Assembly (NCBI GenBank): GCA_030262795.1
Contig: JAJSZO010000066.1
Coordinates: 1-11,706, forward strand
DNA from: Deltaproteobacteria bacterium
GTDB taxonomy: Bacteria > Desulfobacterota > Desulfobacteria > Desulfobacterales > ETH-SRB1
Reading direction: 5' to 3'
Length of the DNA: 11,706 nucleotides
In this document: in pieces, positions 1 through 5,880 of the stretch
How the letters are laid out: each line of letters begins with the position of its first letter
Numbering within the stretch: the stretch's first letter is position 1
Notes under the pieces: model-generated
What the model saw: only the letters and a program-made list of their open reading frames with translations
What the model was told of the DNA's origin: nothing
The model's database searches: none
Program-made: the position numbers and the translations under genes

Positions 1-7
1 GTGCATG

Positions 8-30
8 GCCTACTGAAATAGGCTTTTATT
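8..30 (+). terminator. Weak rho-independent terminator-like hairpin reading on the plus strand
   Basis: A 5-bp stem (GCCTA at 8-12, TAGGC at 19-23) with a 6-base loop is followed by TTTTATT at 24-30. The T-rich side lies on the plus strand, so it would best stop transcription entering from the left, from a gene outside the window. It lies just after the hicA stop and could also shape the 3' end of that transcript, but no T-run follows it on the minus strand. The stem is short, so confidence is low. Confidence 0.3.
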
Positions 31-35
31 ACGGT

Positions 36-263
36 TTATACTTTCTGAAGCAACTCAAAGTACTTCTCTCTGTTCATCCCTATTATACGCATATTGTTTT
101 TGATAACGAATGTCGGCACTTCTTTGTATTTCGGTATAACCACAGGCCTGATAGCTCCAGGATAATGATAAAGAACATGATCCCCTTTTGTCCGAGCATA
201 CACGCATCCAGCCATTTCAAAAATCTTGACCTGAACTTGATAATGAGTCGGATTGATTTTCAT
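36..263 (-). CDS. hicA: HicA family toxin (mRNA interferase)
   Basis: This 75-residue protein has the HicA/YcfA layout of one small double-stranded-RNA-binding-like domain. Members of the family cleave mRNA on ribosomes when freed from their antitoxin. The family signature is visible: KGDHVLYHYPG at residues 26-36 holds the expected catalytic histidine (His29), and a basic beta segment RPVVIPKYKEVP at 39-50 and a helix-forming tail NREKYFELL at 64-72 follow. Length is normal for HicA. The ATG at 263 overlaps the hicB stop codon by one base (TGATG), so the two are translationally coupled and the toxin is made after its antitoxin. The gene looks intact. Canonical loci often have hicA first; here hicB is first, a known alternative order. 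Activity is inferred from the family. Confidence 0.9.
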   Translation of the reverse strand: MKINPTHYQVQVKIFEMAGCVYARTKGDHVLYHYPGAIRPVVIPKYKEVPTFVIKNNMRIIGMNREKYFELLQKV

Positions 264-532
264 CAGACAGCCACTTCGATAGGTGTAAACCCAACCAACT
301 CTTTGCGCACGCTCAATATATCAGCATTAATTTCTTCCAATCCGCATTCTTCAATAAACTGCTCAAATGTTCCCATATTTTTTGTCTCTTCAATATTGAT
401 GAGTATAACCTCTATGAGATTTTTCTTTGCCTGATGAACATCCTCGCCGCAGGAAGCAATATCCAATTCAGGACAATAAGAAACATACATATTACCTTCT
501 TTCCATATCTCCTCAGTCAAACGTATTTTCAT
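263..532 (-). CDS. hicB: HicB family antitoxin
   Basis: This 89-residue protein matches the partial RNase H-like fold of HicB antitoxins: a first strand MKIRLTEEIWKEGNMYVSY, then CPELDIASCGED at about residues 20-31 (the family's cPELdiasqG-type turn), then a helix rich in Ala, Lys and Leu (QAKKNLIEVILINIEE, 34-49). HicB binds and neutralises HicA and in many systems represses its own promoter. The C-terminal tail (about 60-89) shows no clear helix-turn-helix or ribbon-helix-helix, so DNA binding is not evident. The ATG at 532 has a strong Shine-Dalgarno (AAAAGGAG at 541-548, 8 bases upstream), which supports this start. It overlaps hicA by one base. It is separated from the exoenzyme block by about 440 bp of degraded sequence, so it is probably an independent stabilising module. 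Confidence 0.88.
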   Translation of the reverse strand: MKIRLTEEIWKEGNMYVSYCPELDIASCGEDVHQAKKNLIEVILINIEETKNMGTFEQFIEECGLEEINADILSVRKELVGFTPIEVAV

Positions 533-536
533 GAGC

Positions 537-713
537 TTAACTCCTTTTGAGACCTTTGAAAAACGCCTTGTCCTTCCTAAAAATGCATCCAGCCATAAAA
601 ATCAACAAATTGTAAATGAGAAGCGGTGTCATATCCATTACAGGATTAGCTGGCAAAGCTAAGAAAAACCAGTCTTTAGCAAGCGTCCTTGAGAAATTGC
701 TAACCAACTGAAT
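537..713 (-). pseudogene. Open hydrophobic frame, probable 3' end of a decayed membrane or anchored protein
   Basis: A 58-codon open frame runs from just after a TAA at 714-716 to a TAA at 537-539. It has no upstream ribosome-binding site and no good start codon. Its translation ends in a plausible membrane segment (about residues 31-45, LLIYNLLIFMAGCIF) followed by a basic tail (RKDKAFFKGLKRS). That order, hydrophobic stretch then positive cluster at the C terminus, looks like a tail anchor or sorting tail. It lies one frame away from, and overlaps the end of, the short ORF at 700-786 that does have a good ribosome-binding site. The two may be parts of one frameshifted gene. I do not recognise a family. 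It is included because about 440 bp here otherwise has no gene. Confidence 0.25.
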
Positions 714-786
714 TTACAGGCTGTTCCGCCTTACGTTGGTAGCCGGAAAAAAGTACAATCACTAAAGCCATAACCTTTCTTTTCAT
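700..786 (-). CDS. 28-residue ORF with strong ribosome-binding site; likely broken 5' end of a secreted protein gene
   Basis: An ATG at 786 is preceded by an excellent Shine-Dalgarno (AAAGGAGGG at 791-799, about 5 bases from the start). The reading frame begins like a signal peptide or lipoprotein leader (MKRKVMALVIVLFSG), continues YQRKAEQPVNSVG and stops at 700. A lipobox would need Cys where Tyr16 stands, a one-base change (TAC versus TGC). The hydrophobic frame at 537-713 picks up in another frame. The simplest reading is the surviving start of a gene broken by a frameshift or deletion, though translation of a 28-residue peptide is possible. No function can be assigned. Confidence 0.35.
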   Translation of the reverse strand: MKRKVMALVIVLFSGYQRKAEQPVNSVG

Positions 787-824
787 GACGCCCTCCTTTG
801 TCTAAAGTGTTCAATAAGGTTCTA

Positions 825-872
825 CTACCTCAAATACTCATGCCTTATATATCTGTTGTCCATAACGTAGAT
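825..872 (-). pseudogene. Remnant of a third copy of the shared C-terminal module
   Basis: Read on the minus strand, this stretch encodes MDNRYIRHEYLR followed by a TAG stop at 825-827. This is the same ending as the metalloprotease (TNRYIRHEYLR) and the glycoside hydrolase (DNRYIRHEYWR). It mixes their differences: Asp as in the hydrolase and Leu as in the protease. At DNA level about 42 bp aligns with the protease 3' end with roughly 8 differences, so it is not a recent copy. Similarity stops abruptly above about 863. No start or upstream domain remains. It probably marks a lost third gene with this module, or an old partial duplication. Confidence 0.75.
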
Positions 873-891
873 CAAGCAGGTTCTTACGAAA

Positions 892-944
892 TGTAGTGCA
901 GCCCTTCAGGGCTGCCAAAGGCACCGCTAAAGCGATGCGCTACA
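892..944. repeat. Double-hairpin palindromic element (REP/MITE-like)
   Basis: Two adjacent hairpins sit inside an outer inverted repeat. Hairpin 1 is GCAGCCC (898-904), loop TTCA, GGGCTGC (909-915), a perfect 7-bp stem. Hairpin 2 is GCACCGC (921-927), loop TAAA, GCGATGC (932-938), with one mismatch. The outer arms TGTAGTGC (892-899) and GCGCTACA (937-944) pair with one mismatch. This cloverleaf-like layout is typical of interspersed palindromic repeats scattered through bacterial genomes. It lies 28 bp past the metalloprotease stop and could protect the 3' end or slow polymerase, but lacks the T-run of an intrinsic terminator on the minus strand. Confidence 0.6.
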
Positions 945-972
945 GTAAAAAGAAGAGCCAACTCGAACCCCA

Positions 973-3900
973 CTACCTCAAATATTCATGCCTGATGTAT
1001 CTATTAGTCATAATCGTTGTTCCCCGCTGGTCATAGGTTCCGTCACTTGGAAGATCGGAATATACCTCAATATCAGGCACGGAGACATGGAAGAAGTTCA
1101 CGTCTACCCTGCCACTCACATCAAACCAGATCTTTATAAAAAGATCGGGATTATTCTGGCTGCCCCAGGTAACATCCGAAGGGCTTGCATAGAAGTGACC
1201 CCAAACCACCCGATCCCCTCGGGAGGTGATGTCCTGTCCACCTGACTGCCAGATCGCATCAATGGGGCCTTTCTCAACAGTATTGATTATGGCACCGATC
1301 CTGAGATCTTTAATCGTGGAAAAACCTGAAGGGTTACCCATAGATGAGTAGCCGGATGGCGGATTTCCGTCCTCATAATTCTCATCAGAATAACTCCGCC
1401 CATTTTCGTAATACTGCCTGATGTACCTCCTGGACATCGTAGTGGTTCCTTGCTCATCCGTGGTGCCATCATAGGAATAGTCGGAGTAAACCTCTATATC
1501 CGGCACCGATACATGGAAGTAATTTACATCTACCCTTCCGCTTACATCAAACCAGATCTTCACAAAAAGATCCGGATTGTCCTGGCTCCCCCAGGTGACG
1601 TCATTAGGGTCGGCGTAGAAATGTCCATATATCACACTGTCCCCCCGAGATGTCGTATCTTCGCCATTCTTTTTCCAGATTGCCTCGACAGGCCCTTTTT
1701 CAACAGTATTGATAACGGCTCTTATCCAGAGATCAGGTGTGACTAAGTAGCCGTTTTGAGCGTTGCCTGTTCCTGTTAGAGCGATACTTGTGGTTGGGCT
1801 ATCGGCATCGCTGGTGATTGTCAAGGTGCCGGCTTGCGTGCCGCTTGTCTGTCCAGGTAAAAAATCAACGAACATCGTCATGCTCTGTCCATGGGGGAGT
1901 AAGCCATTACTCCCGTTGTGGCTGAATGCAGAGGAACCTGAAATTTCGATGTTGTAAATGTTTATATCCCTGTTGCCGGTGTTGGTCAGCGTGAGATTCA
2001 GATTTGACGTGTCACCTATGTTGACATTACCGAAATCCAAAAATGAAGAGCTCAGTTGAATGGTGCCTGTGAGTGTCCGTGCAACAGCACGGTGCATGAC
2101 GGGCATGGCAACATCATCGTCGTTAAGTAGTTCGGCCGCGCTTTCATTTCCTGCCCAGGAAGCATCAATAGGAATCCTGTATGCCCGACCATCTGTATCC
2201 GAAAGAGCTTGGACGGTTACGTAATCGTCATCGCCCCAGAAGCTGGGAACACCGGATACTCCTCTGCTATTAGAGCCAAGGTTGGGATCGGCAACCTGGG
2301 CACTGATTTGAGTTTGCCAATTCATGGTCCAGACCATGGAAGAAACAGCGCCATGTGTATAGTAGTCGCTGTAGTCCAGCACGTCCAACAGCACCACAAA
2401 ATTGTTGTTGTACGCGAACGATGGATATTCAACATCAAAGTCAGGACTTTGGTCCGGAAGGGGAAAGTCAAAGGAACCATTTGAAAGGTTCAAGAAGCCG
2501 ATAGACCAATACTGATAGCCGCCGCCACTATCCAGACTGCAAGAATTACCGGGTGTAGAAAGGCAGTTGAGGGCATCAAAAACAATCATTTTGCCGGTAT
2601 AATCAAAAGCCAGGGAGTCGATGTAAAATATGGTATTCCACGCTTCTTCACTCCCTGGAGGCAGGTCGCTGGATGATTTTGCAGGATATTCAGTAACCAA
2701 TCCTGTCTCAATATCTCCGACATAGATATTGTTGTCATCCTCGTAAACCGTGGTGCAGGCAAAGTAGCGGCCATCAGGAGAAATGGCGAAGCTCCAGATA
2801 TCTCCTGTCTCAGTTAAGGAGGTCTCATTGCCATCATTGTCAACTGCGTAAAGATTATTGTCCGAACCCACATAAAAAATCACGGTACCGTATGGCCCTG
2901 TATAAACGGCAGGACGAGTATAACTTGCAGATGCCTTGATATTTAAGGGACCTGCATCCAGGTTAGGGTCATATCCTGTAAATGGGGAAGGTATAGTCTG
3001 AACATAAAGGTTGTAGGCTTCGCTTGAATCATAGGGATTGTCGTGAGTTCCATCTATAGGATAAAGATAGACCATCAAGTCCTCACCGGATACGGGCTCC
3101 GTGGGCGTAGGTGTCTGATCATCCGGCGTTCCCACATTCCCTTCGGTCACTTCCACCACGTCCCACGCAGCCCGGACCGCACAGACCTCGGTCGAACCTG
3201 CACCGTAGAAATCCTCGGCAGCCTGGAGAGTAGCAACCCTGGCATCCAGAAAGTTTGAAGAGGCCTGAAGATAGGTAGTCAATGCCCTGTAAAAAACTTT
3301 CTCTGTTTTGTCCCGTCCGATACTGGTCCCCAGCCCTTCTGCAGTGAGCCCTTCGGCCATCAGATAAGCAGCCCTGCTCGGAATACTCATGTTAATGTGG
3401 ACCCCTCCATGGTCTCCTTGCTCTGTGTTCGGAAGGTTTCGGTACTCACTCATCTTGGTTGGGAGAGGATCCAGACCAAGGGCCGGGTTGGCAAGATTGC
3501 GTAGATACCCCGGAGAAACCAACGTGATATCTTCACCCACTGTCCAATCTTCCCGATCTACCATGCACGCAAAAATGTCGGAATACGCCTCATTCAACGC
3601 GCCACTCTGGTTCTCGTAGATAAGACCGGCGGTAAACTCCGTAACCCCATGCTGTATTTCATGAGCGGTAATATCCAAGGAACCGGAAAGAGCAGAAAAT
3701 GTTTGGTTGTCCCCATCGCCAAAACATACGAATTTGCCATTCCAGAAAGCATTAGCGTAGTTTTCCTTAAGATGTACGACAATCAGGTAGTTCATGTTGT
3801 TGTCATTTATGCCGTTTCGGCCAAAAGTGTTCTTATAGTAATCGTAAACCTTCCTCGTATTGTGAGCAGCACTGACACCTGCCGAGTCCCAGCCGCTGTC

Positions 3901-5091
3901 AGCAGAGGAACTGGTGATGAAATACAACTCACTGTCACCGTTGCGGGCATCTAGTATGTAAGTGTTTCCAGAACTTTTGATATCAGGAACAGGAGCATAA
4001 GGAGGATTAGCTAAGGGAATGGTGGGGTCAATCAGATAATAGGCGCCTTCTGCCAACCAGGCATTGAAGGTTCTGTTCTGAAAATTCAGATCCTGGCTAC
4101 TGGCATTCACAACCGTATTATGAATATTGTTGATACGGTGAATAACTTCTCCGCTATCTGCATCAACGAAATAGAGCCAGCGTTGGTCAATGCTGGAAGA
4201 AATATCCACTTTGTAAGTCAACGTCATCCCGCCATCAGAGGCAGTATAGATAACAAGCGCCGTCTTTGCGGAATGAAGGCAATCAGTTGTTATTCCCAGA
4301 TGACGCATCGTTGTTTCCAAAGCTTCGTCTACTGTAATCTCGGGCGTGATATCTAATGACTCCGGTGTAGGCTCATAGCGACACTGGCACAGGTAAACAG
4401 AATCGTATGCATCAAGGTGAACCATAACTCCCTTGCCCCACAAAGGTATCCCTTGATAGGTCTGGTGGTAACGGAAATGTTTAGTCCCAAATCTATCTAC
4501 CCAATGCTTTTTGTGAACCAGCTCCTTTGTCGGCTCAGACAACTTGAGAAGGTTGCGGTTATCCATAAGAAACTTTTCCGCAACGCTTTGGGACATGGCA
4601 AGGTTCCTGGTATTTCGAGTCAACTTCTCTCTCATCTTGGGAAGCTTTATGAAAGCCGGTGTCCCATTTTTACGATTGAAATGACTCCGGACGCCCTTGC
4701 CAAATTGATTCGCAGCAACAAGTGACCGAAGGTTTTCGCATTGGGCGTTCGTGATGAGAGCCATTTTCTCGTCCTTCCGACGGGGCGAGCTATTTCCGGC
4801 GATGGCACTTCGAATTTTTTTTGTCATCTCCAAAGACATGAGGTGGGGAGTAGCTGTACCTTGCCGGGTCTTTAAGTATCGCCTGCTGGGCATCCCTGTA
4901 GCCTTTCGAGACACGAACCTGGCATCATCAACTCCACCTGATAAGGTCACAACCGATGCCAGGCTATCATGGGACGGGCTTACAGTAGTAGCAGAAGCGG
5001 TGTCAAAAAATCGCAAGCAAAAGCCTGACAGCAAAATTAAGAAAGCAATAAGCACCCAGTAATGATTAGTTTTTCTATTATGGTCATTCAT
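973..5091 (-). CDS. Secreted thermolysin-family (M4) metalloprotease with propeller, ASH-like domain and twin C-terminal modules
   Basis: Zinc-dependent endopeptidase, 1372 residues. The start at 5091 is chosen over a longer frame (to 5196) because AAAGGAGA lies 9 bases upstream, a signal peptide follows at once (about 1-34, ending DTASA), and the longer version would overlap the upstream gene. Order: basic spacer (35-145), FTP propeptide (about 145-245), PepSY (about 249-322), M4 catalytic domain (about 380-648). Zinc ligands and catalytic residues are intact: HEIQH at 477-481, Glu501 in GALNEAYSD, Tyr492, and Asp560/His565 in GDHGGVH. After a Thr/Pro linker (655-668) comes a region with PD40-like beta-propeller motifs (about 715-975), an ASH/HYDIN-like domain (about 1007-1110), then two module copies (1120-1228, 1262-1372). 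It follows the propeptide lipoprotein gene by 19 bp. The substrate is unknown; it is probably autoprocessed after export, as in the family. Confidence 0.93.
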   Translation of the reverse strand: MNDHNRKTNHYWVLIAFLILLSGFCLRFFDTASATTVSPSHDSLASVVTLSGGVDDARFVSRKATGMPSRRYLKTRQGTATPHLMSLEMTKKIRSAIAGNSSPRRKDEKMALITNAQCENLRSLVAANQFGKGVRSHFNRKNGTPAFIKLPKMREKLTRNTRNLAMSQSVAEKFLMDNRNLLKLSEPTKELVHKKHWVDRFGTKHFRYHQTYQGIPLWGKGVMVHLDAYDSVYLCQCRYEPTPESLDITPEITVDEALETTMRHLGITTDCLHSAKTALVIYTASDGGMTLTYKVDISSSIDQRWLYFVDADSGEVIHRINNIHNTVVNASSQDLNFQNRTFNAWLAEGAYYLIDPTIPLANPPYAPVPDIKSSGNTYILDARNGDSELYFITSSSADSGWDSAGVSAAHNTRKVYDYYKNTFGRNGINDNNMNYLIVVHLKENYANAFWNGKFVCFGDGDNQTFSALSGSLDITAHEIQHGVTEFTAGLIYENQSGALNEAYSDIFACMVDREDWTVGEDITLVSPGYLRNLANPALGLDPLPTKMSEYRNLPNTEQGDHGGVHINMSIPSRAAYLMAEGLTAEGLGTSIGRDKTEKVFYRALTTYLQASSNFLDARVATLQAAEDFYGAGSTEVCAVRAAWDVVEVTEGNVGTPDDQTPTPTEPVSGEDLMVYLYPIDGTHDNPYDSSEAYNLYVQTIPSPFTGYDPNLDAGPLNIKASASYTRPAVYTGPYGTVIFYVGSDNNLYAVDNDGNETSLTETGDIWSFAISPDGRYFACTTVYEDDNNIYVGDIETGLVTEYPAKSSSDLPPGSEEAWNTIFYIDSLAFDYTGKMIVFDALNCLSTPGNSCSLDSGGGYQYWSIGFLNLSNGSFDFPLPDQSPDFDVEYPSFAYNNNFVVLLDVLDYSDYYTHGAVSSMVWTMNWQTQISAQVADPNLGSNSRGVSGVPSFWGDDDYVTVQALSDTDGRAYRIPIDASWAGNESAAELLNDDDVAMPVMHRAVARTLTGTIQLSSSFLDFGNVNIGDTSNLNLTLTNTGNRDINIYNIEISGSSAFSHNGSNGLLPHGQSMTMFVDFLPGQTSGTQAGTLTITSDADSPTTSIALTGTGNAQNGYLVTPDLWIRAVINTVEKGPVEAIWKKNGEDTTSRGDSVIYGHFYADPNDVTWGSQDNPDLFVKIWFDVSGRVDVNYFHVSVPDIEVYSDYSYDGTTDEQGTTTMSRRYIRQYYENGRSYSDENYEDGNPPSGYSSMGNPSGFSTIKDLRIGAIINTVEKGPIDAIWQSGGQDITSRGDRVVWGHFYASPSDVTWGSQNNPDLFIKIWFDVSGRVDVNFFHVSVPDIEVYSDLPSDGTYDQRGTTIMTNRYIRHEYLR
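976..1308 (-). repeat. Metalloprotease C-terminal module, repeat 2
   Basis: This 333-bp stretch encodes 111 residues from DLRIGAIINTVEKG to the last residue. It shares with the other three copies the core TSRGD, WGHFYASPSDVTWG, NPDLF, KIWFDVSGRVDVN, FHVSVPDIEVYS and RYIR. It ends exactly at the stop codon. It is rich in aromatic residues and alternating hydrophobics, as expected of a beta-sandwich, and has no cysteine. Confidence 0.9.
1408..1734 (-). repeat. Metalloprotease C-terminal module, repeat 1
   Basis: This 327-bp stretch encodes 109 residues from DLWIRAVINTVEKG to RRYIRQYY. A 33-residue linker (1309-1407) containing DENYEDG and NPSG joins it to repeat 2. The same linker type joins the two copies in the glycoside hydrolase. 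It carries TWGSQDNP and NYFHVS where other copies vary. Confidence 0.9.
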
Positions 5092-5100
5092 CAGTTTTTC

Positions 5101-5108
5101 TCTCCTTT
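5101..5108 (-). promoter_or_regulatory. Ribosome-binding site deciding the metalloprotease start
   Basis: AAAGGAGA on the minus strand lies 9 bases before the ATG at 5091 and just after the upstream gene's stop at 5111. It supports the shorter protein beginning MNDHNRK with its signal peptide. Confidence 0.75.
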
Positions 5109-5110
5109 CG

Positions 5111-5836
5111 TTACTCTCTGATAGGCAAAGACAAAGAATTTTGGTTTGGAGTTCCAGACAGTTTGTGCAATATCTTGCCGTCCTTAGCGTCTGCAAAATA
5201 GTATTCTCTATGTGTTAAACCTCGTACCAATTTAATACGATAAACCAAACGCGGATTCTGAGGACCTACCATCAAGATAAAAAGTTTTTTTTCTTCCGCA
5301 CGCCACCCTCCTTTATCATCGGGTGCCTCAGAAATGGCCTTCTCTGCTGCTTCTTGCACAGAGAGGTTGGGGGTTATATCTACGTTTTTCAGAGTAGGTT
5401 CGTAATAGCCCTGGAGGAGGTAAACCTGGTTATTCTCATTCAAATGAACACTCATACTGCGCCCCCAGATAGTAATGCCATTCAGGACCTGTTGGAGGTT
5501 TACGTGCTTAAACCCCAGTTCGTCAATTGTATCTCCGGTAATTTCAAATTCTCGGCGGGGATCATCTATCTTTAATAACCGTCTCCAGCTCTGGAGGAAT
5601 TGATATACCATATCTCCATAAAGACCTTTCTGCTTCAACCCGCGAAAATGATGGTCATCATCAAGATGGGAAGACAAATTCGCACCCTTGATGTAGGAAG
5701 GAGTACCATTTTTAGCGTAATGAATAATGGCACTCTCTGGGAGTACGCAGGTGTTCTGTGAAAAACAGGAGATCACAAAAATCCCAAAAATGGCGAGAAT
5801 AAGCAAATTGAATTGAAAATATGTGATGAAATTCAT
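5111..5836 (-). CDS. Stand-alone FTP-PepSY propeptide-like lipoprotein
   Basis: This 241-residue protein has the propeptide of an M4 protease without any protease domain. The start is the ATG at 5836, with GAGGGAGG 9 bases upstream; a TTG at 5845 abuts that site and is unlikely. The N terminus is a signal peptide ending in a lipobox, VISC, with Cys24 as the lipidated residue. Phe at +2 would favour the outer membrane by the E. coli rule. An FTP-like part (about 40-150; GTPSYIKG, NGITIWGRSMSVHLN) precedes a PepSY-like part (about 155-230; YYFADAKDGKILHKL). It parallels the propeptide of the downstream protease closely (GTPAFIKL, QGIPLWGKGVMVHLD, RYEPTPESLDITP versus YYEPTLKNVDITP). M4 propeptides act as intramolecular chaperones and inhibitors; a role in folding or restraining the neighbouring protease in trans is inference. 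It lies 44 bp after the hydrolase gene and 19 bp before the protease gene. Confidence 0.85.
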   Translation of the reverse strand: MNFITYFQFNLLILAIFGIFVISCFSQNTCVLPESAIIHYAKNGTPSYIKGANLSSHLDDDHHFRGLKQKGLYGDMVYQFLQSWRRLLKIDDPRREFEITGDTIDELGFKHVNLQQVLNGITIWGRSMSVHLNENNQVYLLQGYYEPTLKNVDITPNLSVQEAAEKAISEAPDDKGGWRAEEKKLFILMVGPQNPRLVYRIKLVRGLTHREYYFADAKDGKILHKLSGTPNQNSLSLPIRE

Positions 5837-5845
5837 GGGGGACAA

Positions 5846-5853
5846 CCTCCCTC
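5846..5853 (-). promoter_or_regulatory. Ribosome-binding site of the propeptide lipoprotein gene
   Basis: GAGGGAGG on the minus strand is spaced 9 bases from the ATG at 5836. It touches the TTG at 5845, which excludes that codon as the start. Confidence 0.7.
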
Positions 5854-5880
5854 AAAAGCAAAAGTCTCCAACTTTATCGT

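Larger units (their letters stand above)
533..972. other. Decayed intergenic stretch between metalloprotease and hicB
   Basis: This 440-bp stretch holds, from high to low coordinate, a double-hairpin repeat (892-944), a remnant of the shared C-terminal module (825-872), a 28-codon ORF with a strong ribosome-binding site (700-786), an open hydrophobic frame without a start (537-713), and the hicB ribosome-binding site (541-548). I see no convincing promoter boxes. The mixture of fragments suggests one or more genes were lost here, making it a likely recombination junction between the exoenzyme cluster and the hicBA pair. Confidence 0.5.

Noticed and set aside
537..713. Sortase or PEP-CTERM-type sorting signal in the hydrophobic tail
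   Set aside because: The order of hydrophobic then basic residues fits, but no LPXTG, PEP or other known motif precedes it and the frame has no start.
898..944. CRISPR-like or tRNA-like structure
   Set aside because: There are only two different hairpins, no repeated unit with spacers, and no tRNA arms such as a TTCRA loop in the right place.
988..1746. Plus-strand open frames of 85 and 98 codons opposite the protease modules, resembling the frames at 5896-6153 and 6256-6726
   Set aside because: They mirror each other only because they lie antisense to the homologous module repeats; no ribosome-binding sites or independent family signal.
5092..5196. Longer N terminus of the metalloprotease (35 extra residues)
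   Set aside because: It overlaps the upstream gene and lacks a good ribosome-binding site, whereas the ATG at 5091 has one and is followed by a signal peptide.
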